41,373 bases of DNA, taken from the NCBI RefSeq assembly GCF_905250085.1, contig NZ_CAJNOB010000011.1, positions 1 to 41,373 of the forward strand, read 5' to 3'. Numbering within the stretch: the first letter of the stretch is position 1; each line of letters begins with the position of its first letter. The stretch comes from Candidatus Methylacidithermus pantelleriae. Lineage in GTDB: Bacteria > Verrucomicrobiota > Verrucomicrobiia > Methylacidiphilales > Methylacidiphilaceae. Under the pieces are notes generated by a model. The model was not told the DNA's origin, ran no database searches, and saw nothing but the letters and a program-made list of their open reading frames with translations. Both the position numbers and the translations under genes were made by a program. Shown here piece after piece: positions 31,548-41,373 of the stretch.

Positions 31548-33518
31548 GTGAAAGGAAACCAGAGGCCTTTGGGTAAATCGGTTATGGGTACCCTTGGTGA
31601 ATCGGTGAAAACTCAGCCGCTTTCTAGCCCCGTGACCGGGAAGGGAAAAAAGGAAAATGCCTCAGTTTCTGCTGCGCGCCCGGAGGAAAAACCCTCCTCG
31701 GGAAACGAACCCCTATTCCCGCAACCCCAACGGGAAGCATCCCCGGCCAAAACGTTCGTGCTCAAAGGCCCCCTGCCGGTCAAGGAATTTGCGGCCCAGC
31801 TGGGTTTGAAACCCTTCCAGCTCATCCACCACCTCATGGAGCTCAACATTTTTGCGACCCTGACCCAGGTGTTGGACGAGGAAGCGATCCGGAAAGTTTG
31901 TGCCAAGCTCGGATATACGATCGTAACCGAAAAACGAGAGCGGCACCCCTCACCTATCCCCAAGGAGACCAAGCCCACGATCCAACCTCCCGCGGCGCCT
32001 TCGCAAGACGTGCGCCCCCGGCCGCCCGTGGTCACTTTCATGGGTCATGTAGACCACGGGAAGACTTCTCTCTTGGACGCCATCCGATCCAGTCGAGTAG
32101 CTCAGGGGGAAGTCGGGGGCATCACCCAGCATATCGGTGCCTACACGGTCCAACGCCAGGGTCGCACCATCACGTTTATTGACACCCCAGGACACGAAGC
32201 TTTTACGGCGATGCGGGCTCGGGGAGCCCAGGTAACAGATATCGTGGTGCTGGTGGTAGCGGCCGATGATGGGGTAATGCCCCAGACGGTCGAAGCCATT
32301 CATCACGCAAAGGCTGCTAAAGTTCCTATTCTGGTGGCGATTAACAAAATCGACCTCCCCACGGCTAACCCGCTACGCGTCAAAACCCAGCTTCAAGAGT
32401 ATGGGCTGGTTCCCGAGGAGTTCGGAGGGGACACCATTGTTTGCGAGGTCTCGGCGCTGAAAAAGAAAGGGATTGAGGATCTTTTGGATCTTATCCTTTT
32501 GCAGGCGGAGGTCATGGAGCTTCGGGCCAATGTCAAAGGCCCAGCAAAGGCTCGAGTGATTGAATCCCAGATGGAGACTGGGCGAGGCCCAACAGCAACG
32601 GTCATTGTCCAATCGGGGTGTCTTCGAGTCGGGGATGTGGCCCTTTGCGGGCATCACTGGGGACGCGTGCGGGCGCTGATTGACGACATGGGAAGGCAGG
32701 TAAAGGAAGTGTACCCCGGGTATCCGGTTCGGATCGTAGGGCTTGACGGACTCCCGCAGCCCGGCGAGGAGCTCCTCACCGACAAGGACGAACGCAAGAT
32801 CCGAGAAATGGCCGAAGCGAGGTTAGAGGAACTCAAGCGGACCAAGGCCGAGTCCCCTCCCAAAATCACCCTGGAGAACCTCTTTGCGGCGATTGCAGAA
32901 GACCAAAAGAAAACCCTTTCCTTGGTACTCAAAGCCGACACCCAGGGTTCGTTGGAAGCCTTGAGCGAGCAGCTACGGAAATTGCCCCAAGACAAAGTCC
33001 AATTGGAAATCGTGCACGCAGGCGTTGGCCCGGTGAGCGAATCGGATATTCTTTTGGCCAAGGCATCCCAGGGAATCGTCATCGGATTTCACACAAGAAC
33101 GGACGGTGCCGCAGTAGCCGCGGCCAAACGGGAAGGCGTTCAGATCAAGCTCTTTGGCATCATTTACGAACTGGTGGATCAAGTGCGGGAAGCGATGCAA
33201 GGGCTTCTCGAGCCGGAACTCCGGGAAACCATCCTGGGTGTGGCTGTCGTGAAAAAGGTGTTTGCTTTGAGCAAATATACGGTAGCTGGATGTTTTGTGG
33301 AAAGCGGGCGGCTTGTCCACAACGCTCGGGCTCGGGTTTTGCGCAAACGTCAGCCCGTTTATGACGGAACGATTCTGACGCTCAAACGCTTCCAGGACGA
33401 GGTCGCAGAGGTACGGGCCGGAATGGAATGCGGGTTGCGATTGAGCGATTTTAACCAATTCGAAGAAGGCGATCGCATCGAGTGTTACCAGTTGGAAAAG
33501 GTTCCCCAAAGCCTGTAA
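31548..33518 (+). CDS. infB: Translation initiation factor IF-2
   Basis: A 656-residue GTPase that brings fMet-tRNA to the 30S subunit. A charged, low-complexity head (1-70) precedes the IF2-N domain (about 74-125, [20 protein letters not shown]). The G domain has GHVDHGKT (166-173), DTPGH (212-216) and NKID (266-269). Two barrels, the IF2-specific domain and the C-terminal fMet-binding barrel follow. It is shorter than the E. coli form (890) because the head is reduced. The GTG at 31548 has no good ribosome-binding site; the ATG at 31584 is an alternative. The gene starts 9 bases after nusA. Confidence 0.96.
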   Translation: MKGNQRPLGKSVMGTLGESVKTQPLSSPVTGKGKKENASVSAARPEEKPSSGNEPLFPQPQREASPAKTFVLKGPLPVKEFAAQLGLKPFQLIHHLMELNIFATLTQVLDEEAIRKVCAKLGYTIVTEKRERHPSPIPKETKPTIQPPAAPSQDVRPRPPVVTFMGHVDHGKTSLLDAIRSSRVAQGEVGGITQHIGAYTVQRQGRTITFIDTPGHEAFTAMRARGAQVTDIVVLVVAADDGVMPQTVEAIHHAKAAKVPILVAINKIDLPTANPLRVKTQLQEYGLVPEEFGGDTIVCEVSALKKKGIEDLLDLILLQAEVMELRANVKGPAKARVIESQMETGRGPTATVIVQSGCLRVGDVALCGHHWGRVRALIDDMGRQVKEVYPGYPVRIVGLDGLPQPGEELLTDKDERKIREMAEARLEELKRTKAESPPKITLENLFAAIAEDQKKTLSLVLKADTQGSLEALSEQLRKLPQDKVQLEIVHAGVGPVSESDILLAKASQGIVIGFHTRTDGAAVAAAKREGVQIKLFGIIYELVDQVREAMQGLLEPELRETILGVAVVKKVFALSKYTVAGCFVESGRLVHNARARVLRKRQPVYDGTILTLKRFQDEVAEVRAGMECGLRLSDFNQFEEGDRIECYQLEKVPQSL

Positions 33519-33582
33519 ATTGCCTCAGGTAAGAGCTGGTTCCCTCAGCATCAGGGGCAAGGAGAAAAGGAGGTGGGTGACC

Positions 33583-33975
33583 ATGACTCATATCCCCCGA
33601 ACGGTCCGGGTCAGCGAGGTGATTCGAAGGGAACTCTGTGGCCTTTTTCAAAGGGAGACCGAGCTTGAGGGGGTAATGATCACCATTTCGGAAGTGACCA
33701 CAAGTTCCGACCTTAAGGAGGCGTCGGTTTTTATTAGTCTTTGGGAAAACGAGGAAAGCTCTGGCCGAGTTCTAGACGTCCTTAACGAGCATCGGAAAGA
33801 GTGGCAAACGGCGATCGGGAGGAAGCTGGGAGCGAAGTTTACACCCCGGTTGACCTTCCGGCTGGATGATTCCCTTGCCCGAGGCGATCGGGTGCTCCGC
33901 ATCCTCCAGGAGCTTCAATCCCAACATCTTTTACCCGAAGAACGCTCTCTTCCAGAGGAAACAGAGGGCCTCTGA
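33583..33975 (+). CDS. rbfA: Ribosome-binding factor A
   Basis: A 130-residue KH-fold protein that helps 30S maturation (16S 5' end). It keeps RVSEVIRRELCGLF at the N-terminus, ITISEVTTSSDLKEASVFIS, and RKLGAKFTPRLTFRLDDSLARGDRV. A strong AGGAGGT eight bases before the ATG at 33583 decides the start over the in-frame TTG at 33520. Last gene of nusA-infB-rbfA; truB and rpsO, often next, are absent. It converges on galE. Confidence 0.95.
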   Translation: MTHIPRTVRVSEVIRRELCGLFQRETELEGVMITISEVTTSSDLKEASVFISLWENEESSGRVLDVLNEHRKEWQTAIGRKLGAKFTPRLTFRLDDSLARGDRVLRILQELQSQHLLPEERSLPEETEGL

Positions 33976-34045
33976 CCATCTCTCCTCCGGGGTAGCTTCT
34001 CACATGGGAAGGATCCGGATCAACTCCGGCAGCGTGAAGCCTTGA

Positions 34046-35044
34046 TCAAAGAGTTTGCTCTTTCTTCACCCCCTCTCCTTGGTATCCGGCAGGATGAGCC
34101 TTGTGCCATTGCCAAGCCGTATCAATGATCTCTTCGAGCCGGGTAAAGGCGGGTTTCCAGCCCAGTTCTCGCGCGATCCGTCCCGAACTGGCCACAAGCC
34201 TCGGGGGATCCCCAGCTCGCTTAGGACGAAATGCCAAAGGAATGGGATGGCCGGTTACTCTTCGAGCGGCTTCAATCACTTGAAGGACCGAATAGCCGCT
34301 TCCCGTACCCAAGTTGTAGCAACGGCTCTTGTCGCACTGTAGGGCGAAACGATGGGCCTCGGCCAAATCCAGCACATGCACATAATCCCGAATGCAGGTT
34401 CCATCCAGCGTTGGGTGATCCTTTCCATACACCTCCACGCAGTTGCGAAGACCCAGAGCCACCTGAAGAACCCGAGGAATCAAGTGGGTTTCGTTACGGT
34501 GATCCTCACCAAAACGCGCGGAAGCTCCGGCCGCATTGAAGTACCGCAACGAGACGTAGCATAACCCGTAGACCTTTTCATACCACTGTAAAATTTGTTC
34601 GAACATGAGTTTGGAGGCACCGTAAGGGTTAACCGGGTTGGGGGGAACTCGCTCATCGATAGGGATTCTTTCCGGCAGCCCATACACCGCGCACGTGGAG
34701 GAGTAGATCATCTTGGACACACCGGCCTGGCACATCGCCTCCAGTAAAGAAAGACCCGCTGAGACATTGCCAGTAAAATAGCTTCCCGGGTCCCGCATCG
34801 ATTCCTCAACGAGAGCTTTTGCCGCCAGATGGACAACAGCATCCGGTTGGAACCCAGTCAAAACGTCTCGGACAAACTCCACGTCGAGGAGATTTCCTTG
34901 GAAAAATGACGCTCTCGGATCGACGGCTTCTCGATGACCCTCGGAAAGATCATCGACCACACCAACCTCCATCCCGTGGTCGAGGAGCACTTCCACACAG
35001 ACGCTCCCAATATACCCAGCACCCCCCGTGACAAGAACTTTCAC
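34046..35044 (-). CDS. galE: UDP-glucose 4-epimerase
   Basis: A 332-residue short-chain dehydrogenase/reductase (extended type) that interconverts UDP-glucose and UDP-galactose. NAD-binding GGAGYIG (7-13), the YSSTCAVYG stretch with the catalytic Ser near 116, YGASK with Tyr141 and Lys145, and RYFNAAGA are all visible. The last matches GalE, not a dehydratase. The start is a GTG at 35044, where the Rossmann fold begins (VKVLVTGG); a GTG at 35071 is also possible. It feeds sugar nucleotides to lipopolysaccharide or exopolysaccharide synthesis, which fits the lipid A and GT2 genes nearby. It follows rho in the same direction, with about 160 bases between. Confidence 0.94.
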   Translation of the reverse strand: MKVLVTGGAGYIGSVCVEVLLDHGMEVGVVDDLSEGHREAVDPRASFFQGNLLDVEFVRDVLTGFQPDAVVHLAAKALVEESMRDPGSYFTGNVSAGLSLLEAMCQAGVSKMIYSSTCAVYGLPERIPIDERVPPNPVNPYGASKLMFEQILQWYEKVYGLCYVSLRYFNAAGASARFGEDHRNETHLIPRVLQVALGLRNCVEVYGKDHPTLDGTCIRDYVHVLDLAEAHRFALQCDKSRCYNLGTGSGYSVLQVIEAARRVTGHPIPLAFRPKRAGDPPRLVASSGRIARELGWKPAFTRLEEIIDTAWQWHKAHPAGYQGEGVKKEQTL

Positions 35045-35127
35045 GCTACCGAGAGGATCTAGGCGCACCACCCGCCAAGCGTCAAGCTCAAGCGAGCGAT
35101 CTTTTGCCCTGCCGAAAAGAAGGGCTC

Positions 35128-35155
35128 GTGCGAGGAAACGTTACCTCCTCGACAC
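35128..35155 (-). terminator. Stem-loop after rho
   Basis: The arms GTG-CGAGGA and TCCTCG-(A)-CAC pair over nine positions with one bulged base and a nine-base loop. It lies between the rho stop and the galE start on the minus strand. A moderately T-rich stretch (CCCTTCTTTTC) follows a few bases later, not directly. Possible weak rho-gene terminator. Confidence 0.3.
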
Positions 35156-35206
35156 ATGCACTCCCGGAGCCCCACGCAACTCTGGAAACATCCCGGTTGC
35201 TCTTGC

Positions 35207-36673
35207 TTATTCCTTCAGGTTGAGGGAAAGCAAAAACTCTACATTATTCCGGGTCTTCTTTAGTTTCTCCAGCAAAAGCTCCATGGCTTCCACCGGGGGA
35301 ACCGAGGTCAGGGCTCGCCGTAGCATATGAATCCTGGGAAGCTCATCCGGATGGTAGAGAAGCTCTTCCTTTCGGGTCCCAGACTTGGGGATATTAATCG
35401 CGGGATAGATTCTCCGATCCACAAGGGCCCGATCCAGGTGGATCTCCATATTGCCCGTTCCCTTAAACTCCTCGAAAATGACCTCATCCATCTTCGAACC
35501 CGTGTCGATAAGGGCCGTCGCCAGGATGGTAACACTACCTCCCTCCTCCAGGTTCCGAGCAGTCGCGAAAAAGCGCCTGGGTTTGTGGAGCGCGTTGGCA
35601 TCGACCCCGCCCGTGAGGATTTTGCCACTATGAGGCTGGAGCGTGTTGTAGGCACGAGCCAGCCGGGTGAGAGAATCCAACAGGATGACCACATCCACCC
35701 TGGTTTCGGCCAGCCGCTTGGCTCGCTCAATCACCATTTCAGCCACTTGCACATGGCGTTCTGGAGTTTCGTCGAATGTTGAGCTGATGACCTCCGCCCT
35801 AACCGACCGTTCCATGTCGGTAACCTCCTCCGGACGCTCGTCGATCAGGAGCACAATGAGATAAGCATCCGGATGGTTTTCAGCGATCGCATTGGCAATC
35901 TTTTGAAGAAGGACTGTTTTCCCGGTCCGTGGCGGCGCTACGATAAGTCCGCGCTGCCCAAATCCAATCGGCGCTACAAGATCCACCACCCGCATGGAAA
36001 GATCTCCAGACTTGCCTTCAAGAAAGATGCGCCGATTGGGGAATAGAGGGGTGAGATTATCAAAGAAGATCCGGCCGCGAACTTTTTCCGGATCATCCCC
36101 CTCGACTTTGTCCACCTGCAACAGCGAAAAATAGCGCTCTTTGTCCTTCGGAGGACGAATCGGACCAGAAACTAAATTGCCCTTCTTAAGCCCATAGCGA
36201 CGAATGAGAGAAGGAGAGACGTAGATATCCTCCGGGCAGGGAAAATAATTATAATGTGGCGACCGCAGAAACCCGTACCCCTCCTGAAGAATCTCTAAGA
36301 CCCCCTCTCCCCAAATGGCCCCATTGCGCTGAGCATGCCGCCGGAGAATTTCAAAAATCAGCTCGTGTTTCCGAAGAAGCCCTGGGTTTTCAATCTGATA
36401 CTCCGCGGCTTTCTTTTGTAGCTCGCCAAACGAAAGTCTTTGCAACGCCCCCAGATCAAGAGCTGGTCCCCCGCTAACCTCCACAGCCCCCGCCGGAGAA
36501 TTGCCGTCGTTAGCTGCAAGCGCTCCCTTCTGGGCTTCCGACAGGCCTCCAGCATTGGCCCCAAGGGAGCCACCCATCCCCTGCACCCCTGTTTCAGGGC
36601 TAGGGGAAAGAGCCCCCTCTTTGCTCAGCTCACGCCCAGAACCAACCTCGAGTTCTCCTTGACCCTCCTGCAT
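35207..36673 (-). CDS. rho: Transcription termination factor Rho
   Basis: A 488-residue hexameric RNA helicase that stops transcription. A ~75-residue Gly/Ser/Glu-rich head precedes the Rho-N helical part (about 75-115), the RNA-binding cold-shock-like domain (about 120-195, [20 protein letters not shown]) and the ATPase core. The core has Walker [13 protein letters not shown] (242-253), Walker [19 protein letters not shown], and the Q-loop region [29 protein letters not shown] seven bases upstream favours the ATG at 36673 over that at 36700. Low-complexity heads of this kind are common in Verrucomicrobia, Bacteroidetes and Actinobacteria. Confidence 0.96.
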   Translation of the reverse strand: MQEGQGELEVGSGRELSKEGALSPSPETGVQGMGGSLGANAGGLSEAQKGALAANDGNSPAGAVEVSGGPALDLGALQRLSFGELQKKAAEYQIENPGLLRKHELIFEILRRHAQRNGAIWGEGVLEILQEGYGFLRSPHYNYFPCPEDIYVSPSLIRRYGLKKGNLVSGPIRPPKDKERYFSLLQVDKVEGDDPEKVRGRIFFDNLTPLFPNRRIFLEGKSGDLSMRVVDLVAPIGFGQRGLIVAPPRTGKTVLLQKIANAIAENHPDAYLIVLLIDERPEEVTDMERSVRAEVISSTFDETPERHVQVAEMVIERAKRLAETRVDVVILLDSLTRLARAYNTLQPHSGKILTGGVDANALHKPRRFFATARNLEEGGSVTILATALIDTGSKMDEVIFEEFKGTGNMEIHLDRALVDRRIYPAINIPKSGTRKEELLYHPDELPRIHMLRRALTSVPPVEAMELLLEKLKKTRNNVEFLLSLNLKE

Positions 36674-36837
36674 AGAACTGCCTTTCCTCTGTGCTTTCAT
36701 AAAAGCTTTTCGGGCCTAAGCCATCCACACGAACCCCCTAACGGATAAAAACCTCTCCCCAGTTGCACGGAAAACGCCCACCATGGAAAAACCCGCTTCT
36801 TCCCCCATCGAGAAAGAGAAAATCGCGAAACACTCTC

Positions 36838-37437
36838 CTACGAGAGAAAATCCAGCTGCCGTTCCAAGCAAACCATCGTTCCCTCATTCCAGATCACCCG
36901 GTCGCTTCTGGCGATCTTTTCTTCCAAAGGAAACTGGGAGGCTAAGCGAGCCTCCACCTCCCAACTTTCCCACCCCCGCGCGAGCAACCGCTTGCGCTGG
37001 GTAGAAGAACTACAAGCCACACAGATCACCTCGTCAAATTCCCCTTCCAAGCCAAGCTCAAAAAGCAGGGGGACCTCTACCGCCAAATTCCTTTCAGGGA
37101 ATTGCCTTTCGAACTGCTCCTTCTCCCGAAGCCAGCACCTGCGAATCGCCGGGTGAGTAATGGAGTTAAGTTTCTGAAGAAGTTCGGGCCTAGCAAAGAC
37201 TACCTTCGCCAAGCTCCTCCGGTCAATCTCTCCAGTAGCAGTTAATACCTTCTCCCCAAATTCGTCAACGACCTTTTGCCAGTTTTCCGCCCCGGGCCGA
37301 AGAAGTTCATGGGCAATCCGATCACAATCAATGCGTCCCCAGCCTCGAGCGGACAAGCAAGCTGCCACCGTCGTTTTTCCGCAGGCAATCCCCCCGGTAA
37401 GCCCAAAATACCTCCTGGCTTGTTCGGAAGACCGCAT
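36838..37437 (-). CDS. coaE: Dephospho-CoA kinase
   Basis: A 199-residue P-loop kinase making coenzyme A in its last step. Walker A is FGLTGGIACGKTT. The Asp of the CoA-binding DCDRIAHELL segment and the lid residues LNSITHPAIRRCW are present, with VEVPLLFELGLEGEFDEVI behind. The frame is open to 37482; the ATG at 37437 gives the normal family length, but neither start has a clear ribosome-binding site. In many bacteria coaE stands just before rho, as here (about 165 bases upstream in the same direction), so they may share a transcript. Confidence 0.92.
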   Translation of the reverse strand: MRSSEQARRYFGLTGGIACGKTTVAACLSARGWGRIDCDRIAHELLRPGAENWQKVVDEFGEKVLTATGEIDRRSLAKVVFARPELLQKLNSITHPAIRRCWLREKEQFERQFPERNLAVEVPLLFELGLEGEFDEVICVACSSSTQRKRLLARGWESWEVEARLASQFPLEEKIARSDRVIWNEGTMVCLERQLDFLS

Positions 37438-37606
37438 AAGGAAACACAACGCAATGGCTCGCCATGGAGCTTGAAGCCCCATCTCCCGGCGATGGGTTTC
37501 CCTCCCTTACCCGCCTCCGTTGGGAAATTGTATGGCAAAACCCTCTCCGCTGGCAACCCTTGCGCATTGCCAGATCGACAGAGTTTCTTAGAATGAAGGG
37601 CGCACT

Positions 37607-38515
37607 ATGGATCTGGCAGTTGCGTACCGACAATGCACCGTCTTGGCCCGGAAACATTACGAGAATTTCCCCGTCGGACGCTTCGTCCGCAAGGAATTTG
37701 CTCCCCACATCCACGCCATCTATGCCTTTGCTCGCCTGGCCGACGATCTTGCAGACGAAGGGTACGACCTACCCTATGATTTTGGCGACGGTCAACTCCG
37801 GCAGCTAACCTCAAACGAAAGGCTCCGTCGCTTGGACCAGTGGGAGGAGGCCCTTTTTTATCCTGAAGCATTTCCCGACCATCCCGTCGTTGTTGCCCTT
37901 ACCCACACGATCGCTCAGTGCAAGCTCCCTTTGGGCCTTTTCCTCGATTTGCTGAGCGCCTTCCGCCAGGACGTCCAGAAACGACGTTATGAAAACTTTG
38001 CCGAGGTCTTGGATTACTGCCGCAGAAGCGCCAACCCAATTGGCCGCCTTGTCCTTTTGGTTCACGGCATTCGGGATGTTCCGCTTCTGGAAGAGTCCGA
38101 TGCCATTTGTACTGCTCTTCAACTCACGAACTTCTGGCAAGACTTGGCCATCGATATTCGCAAAGATCGAATCTATCTCCCTCGCCAGGAGATGGAGGAG
38201 TTTGACGTTGCCGAGAGCGAACTTCGTGCGGGAGTTGCTACCCCAGGTCTACGGAAGTTGCTTGCTCTCCAGGTGGAACGAACGATCCTTCTCTTTGCCC
38301 GGGGAGAACCATTGCCCCAAGCACTTCCTTGGCCACTTTCCTTGGAGATCCGTCTTACCTGCCTGGGCGGCCGGAAGATTTTGGAAAAGATTGTGGATCA
38401 ACAATTTGACACCCTCTCGCGGCGCCCCCGACTTTCTTCCAGAGATCTTGCCGGACTTTTGACCCACGCTCTTTTCGATGGCATGTCCCGTTTCCGTAGC
38501 CCATCTTTTCCCTGA
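37607..38515 (+). CDS. hpnC: Squalene/phytoene synthase family protein, HpnC type
   Basis: 302 residues of the trans-isoprenyl-diphosphate head-to-head synthase family. ARKHYENFPVG at the N-terminus and AIYAFARLADDLADEG (first Asp-rich motif, 45-51) point to HpnC. HpnC turns presqualene diphosphate into hydroxysqualene in the hpnCDE route to squalene and hopanoids. The second Asp-rich motif is NFWQDLAIDIRKDRIYLP (174-191, Asp178/182/186). hpnD and hpnE are not in this window, so the partners must lie elsewhere, or this enzyme serves a C30 carotenoid pathway. It starts divergently from coaE, with about 170 bases between. Confidence 0.85.
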   Translation: MDLAVAYRQCTVLARKHYENFPVGRFVRKEFAPHIHAIYAFARLADDLADEGYDLPYDFGDGQLRQLTSNERLRRLDQWEEALFYPEAFPDHPVVVALTHTIAQCKLPLGLFLDLLSAFRQDVQKRRYENFAEVLDYCRRSANPIGRLVLLVHGIRDVPLLEESDAICTALQLTNFWQDLAIDIRKDRIYLPRQEMEEFDVAESELRAGVATPGLRKLLALQVERTILLFARGEPLPQALPWPLSLEIRLTCLGGRKILEKIVDQQFDTLSRRPRLSSRDLAGLLTHALFDGMSRFRSPSFP

Positions 38516-38632
38516 ATGCCTGGCGTCAGGCTCCCACTAAGATGATTCTACCTCCCGGTATAGCCTGGAGCTTGAATCGATAAACCGAGGGACCCTTTTG
38601 GGATCCGAGGACGCACTTGCCCTTTTGCCGGG

Positions 38633-39007
38633 CTAGACCCTTTGTTGGCCCCTTTCGGCATCCCCTCCATCAGCCCGGCATTCCTCGGTAGACAGGATCC
38701 ATTGAGCCAGCGTCCCTAAGCCTGCGTACAGAACCCCCGGTTGGGGAGGGAGCCTACGGCGACTGGCCCCATATGCGCACACAGCAATTCGTAATCCCGG
38801 CCAGCGTTTCGCCTCCTCCACGAGGATCTCTCCGGCTCGTACCCCCTCATCCAGACAGTAAACAAACACCCGATGACCGTCGCCAAGCGTCTTTCGAAGC
38901 TGCTCCAAAAAGGAGGTAAAGTCTCGTTGGAAAGGCGAGAGCGTAAGAACCCAACAGATTCTTTTGGTCGAGCTTCTGGCCGAGGAATCTTGAGGCAACT
39001 CTCTCAC
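38633..39007 (-). CDS. DsrE/DsrF-like (TusD-type) sulfur-relay-fold protein
   Basis: 124 residues from a GTG. The core from residue about 17 reads WVLTLSPFQRDFTSFLEQLR, VFVYCLDEGVRAGEILVEEA, LRIAVCAYGASRRRLP and YAGLGTLAQWILSTEE. This is the strand-helix order of DsrE/YchN-type proteins. The Cys in VCAYGA sits at the place of the active-site cysteine that carries persulfide in DsrE and TusD. A weak TATGTT box 9 bases before the start could give a very short leader. It is isolated, with decayed sequence upstream, so it may be a survivor of a lost operon. The last 15 residues are unremarkable. Confidence 0.65.
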   Translation of the reverse strand: MRELPQDSSARSSTKRICWVLTLSPFQRDFTSFLEQLRKTLGDGHRVFVYCLDEGVRAGEILVEEAKRWPGLRIAVCAYGASRRRLPPQPGVLYAGLGTLAQWILSTEECRADGGDAERGQQRV

Positions 39008-41373
39008 AGCCGAACTAACATAATCGCTGCCAGCCGATCTTCGAAACTCTTGGAGAGGGTCTCTGAAAAGCGAGAGAGCTTACTGCCATTCGTTTGCCAA
39101 AAAGGAAAAAGAACTCAAAGGAAGCCCGCTTCCTTAAGCAAACCCAGCGCAGCGGCGCCGGGCATCCTGGAGGGAATACAACCACTCCCCCATTGAGCTT
39201 TTGAGACGACGAGCCAAGCATTGGATCCAACACACCCCATCGGCAGAACGCAACGAACCGCCTTTCTTTCGATCAGCTTTTCCCAATCCGGCACCAACAG
39301 AGCCAGCGTGCGGCAACGGGCAACGGACGCTTTTCCACTCCTTGAGCACTTTCCGCCGCCTCTAGGCAAGGCTCAAGACATCGAACCATTGCTTGAAAGC
39401 CCCCGAGGCCAAAAGAGCTATCCCCTCACCGCTGCTTCAGCCCGCTCAGACGGCAATAGGAAAAGGAATCGGAAAGTAGCTGCCACTTCAGAGATGTCTC
39501 CCAGAACGGCTGGGTGCATGGGTAGGTCTGTGGGATTCAACAGCAGGCTTTGAGGCATGAGAAACGCTGTTCGCGCAAGAGAACTCGCCTTGGCTCAACG
39601 TTACCATCACCTGACCCCATTCTACCGGAAAAGGTGGCGGGCAACTCCCGCGGGACCGCTCCTACTCCTCGCCAACATTCCTAAAATCCGCTAGCTCACC
39701 GCAAATCGAATAGCTTCCTTTTTCCCTGGTGACTTGCCCTGTCGGGTGTCGAACCGTAAAGCGTTGCCGCATCGAGTACCATGGGGTTGGGTCCATCGTG
39801 GATGTTTCTTCCCTTGATGCAGCCGTCCACCACTGGCTTCCTGCACGCCCATATCTTTTGCGCGACTTGGAATGGCAGCCCGGCCGTTTTGGCGCTACTG
39901 GATAATAAGCCAAGCGCCTGACCTTCCATTGTGAGATGAGCATCTCTTCCACCCGGGTCTTATCTCCCTTCCTCTTTTGACTGAAGGCCAGTCTACCGTG
40001 TTCCTTACTCCTGGTCCATATCCCGGAACTGCCTTCCCTTGAACTGCCACACCACCTCTTCCGCACCTTCAGGCGGTCAAACCTCAAAGGCCCACTCCCA
40101 AAAAAGGCATTTCGCGTGGGAAACCAGCCGGCATAGTTTGTGCTTTACAAGTTCCGGCAATGGAAAAAATCGTCGGTCATCCCTGATGGTAATGACCAGG
40201 TTCGGCGAGCGAGCACAAAAATGCGTAGAAGCGGCTTCTTCGGAAAGAAACCTTAAACAGGTGAGAGTCCCAATTGGCATCCCTATCGTCCCCCCGCGTC
40301 GTCACGAGATCAACGTCTTGTCCCTGGCGGCCCTGTTCGGTCGCCGACGGAAACGGAACTTCGACGGTATCCAGAAGACCCAAGGCGGTCCTTCCCTAGT
40401 TCCACCTTGGATCGCCACCTGGTCCCCAGGAAAGGCCTCTTCGGCGTCCGTTTTTCCAGTGCGAAGATTTTCTTTGCGAACGTTCCCACGCGCCTGTGGA
40501 AAAGAACCCTCGCCACACCAAGCCCCCGGCCCCATAGTCCAGCTCAGCAAAACCCCAATACTCCAATCCCCAGTGGCGCAACTGAAAGGACGCAAGGAGG
40601 CAGTTCAGACTGCAGAGGGCAATGGCAGCGTTTTCCATCGCGATACCAAAAAAAGGGCATATCCAAGCCGAAAGAAAGATCGCTGGCGGCAGGAGGTAGA
40701 GCGTTCTTCTTACGCTAGGACTGGCCCAGAAGTTCTCTACGGAGTGTGGATTCATGGATTTTCGGTGGTGAAAGATGCGACTTTTGCCCGCTATGAGTGT
40801 AGGTTGCCACAAAACATATCTCATGTACAAGCCCACTGCCGCTTTTTTTTCTCCTGGGTGCGCGTGTCGGTCGAAAGTCTCCTGCCATGGAACGAAGGCC
40901 CTGGGTGAACCCTTGGATTTTCCTACCTGAGCTAGGATGCGGTCAAAAGCGGGTTTTTCTTTGGAGGTTTGCTTCTCTGCCCGGTCGAAGGCCTTTGTCA
41001 CAGAAGGTCCGTGCACCGCTCGGGACCGCCCAGGCGGTTTGGAAGCTAGACCGCATGTGGACCTTCTTTTTTCCGTGGAGAAAAGCATGAATCGACCCAA
41101 TGGTCCCTCCCTGCTTTGTCCCTCGTTAAAAGGGCAAGAATCTTTTGATTCCGGGATCTTACATTGCGCTCTACGGAATCGGCGCTAAGGTTCACCCAAC
41201 CTTTTCCTATGAATCCTTCGCATTTCCTTTCCACACACGGTGCAGATCTTCTGAAAAAAAAAGAAAGACCCTGTCACTCGAAATACCCTCCGACGAGGCA
41301 CAGACGCCCGATGCAGCCTACCCATCCTCCTGGATGAAACAAGACGGAGGCCCCGAACCCGACGAGCGAAGGG
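39008..41373. other. Gene-poor, apparently decayed region
   Basis: I find no convincing intact gene, RNA gene or repeat in these 2.4 kb. Open frames exist on both strands, but they overlap each other, lack ribosome-binding sites and read as uneven protein. Pieces with some protein character include the minus-strand fragment LPELVKHKLCRLVSHAKCLF (near 40120-40170). They also include short runs in changing frames between 39115 and 39370. The texture (frame changes, in-frame stops) resembles the IS607 remnants, although I cannot place it in that family. Confidence 0.5.
40396..40755 (-). pseudogene. Possible membrane-protein fragment
   Basis: A 119-residue frame opens MNPHSVENFWASPSVRRTLY. Two hydrophobic stretches follow (LYLLPPAIFLSAWICPFFGI and NAAIALCSLNCLLASF), then a charged, compositionally odd tail that looks out of frame. 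There is no ribosome-binding site and no recognisable family. It may be the front part of a broken inner-membrane protein, or chance. Confidence 0.25.

Noticed and set aside
40039-40908. Plus-strand open frame of 289 residues
   Set aside because: It has no ribosome-binding site, an Arg/Ser/Pro-rich composition and no family resemblance; probably an open frame by chance in GC-rich sequence.
40756-41100. Minus-strand N-terminal extension of the membrane-protein fragment
   Set aside because: It is polar, low in structure and without a start signal; it reads like non-coding sequence that happens to be open.
1-41373. Search for CRISPR arrays, tandem repeats and rRNA genes
   Set aside because: No regularly spaced repeats or conserved rRNA stretches were seen; the only sizeable repeat is the similarity between the IS607 remnants.

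Overview
This window is a bacterial chromosome segment from a Gram-negative, diderm organism. It carries lipid A genes (lpxI, lpxB), a TonB-dependent outer-membrane receptor and a hopanoid-type squalene/phytoene synthase. The gene neighbourhoods suggest the PVC group, most likely Verrucomicrobiota and possibly a relative of the acidophilic methanotrophs (Methylacidiphilaceae). These neighbourhoods are an lpxI - Gfo/Idh oxidoreductase - lpxB run, a Rho with a long low-complexity N-terminus, rpsT next to map-rpmJ-rpsM-rpsK-rpsD-rpoA-rplQ, and nusA-infB-rbfA without rimP. This assignment is an inference from gene content and order, not a database result.

Layout. 1-1.8 kb: heavily eroded IS607-type element (remnant 1). 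1.8-5.0 kb: VOC-fold protein, a cellulose-synthase-like GT2 glycosyltransferase and a cysteine synthase. 5.2-7.35 kb: a second eroded IS607 element of the same lineage and orientation. 7.5-9.3 kb: DUF4242 protein, YjbQ-family protein, a secreted protein and a tiny membrane protein. 9.4-10.9 kb: an APC amino-acid permease. 11.2-13.35 kb: a third, more distantly related IS607 remnant. 13.7-18.8 kb: a Fur-family regulator, a TonB-dependent receptor with a Fur-box-like operator in front of it, and polyphosphate kinase. 18.8-23.4 kb (minus strand): a ribosomal/RNA polymerase cluster. 23.4-27 kb: a HExxH membrane protein overlapping argS, then a membrane-anchored TPR-like protein. 27-30.2 kb (minus): lipid A run lpxI-gfo-lpxB. 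30.3-34 kb: nusA-infB-rbfA. 34-37.4 kb (minus): galE, rho, coaE. 37.6-38.5 kb: HpnC-type synthase. 38.6-39.0 kb (minus): DsrE-like protein. 39-41.4 kb: a gene-poor, apparently decayed stretch.

How the parts work together. The core is housekeeping: transcription (rpoA, nusA, rho), translation (ribosomal proteins, IF-2, RbfA, ArgRS, Map) and envelope building (LpxI, LpxB, GalE, GT2, HpnC). Three regulatory observations are readable directly from the bases. (i) A good sigma70-type promoter is followed by an intrinsic terminator inside the nusA leader. (ii) A Fur-box-like inverted repeat lies just upstream of the TonB receptor, which follows fur. (iii) A near-consensus promoter in front of rpsT ends so close to its GTG start that the message would be leaderless.

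The mobile fraction is all dead. The three IS607 elements (serine resolvase plus TnpB) lie on the minus strand and are riddled with frameshifts and stops. I see no CRISPR array and no tRNA or rRNA gene. I did not find a convincing new multi-gene defence or metabolic system. The most interesting item is the nusA leader.
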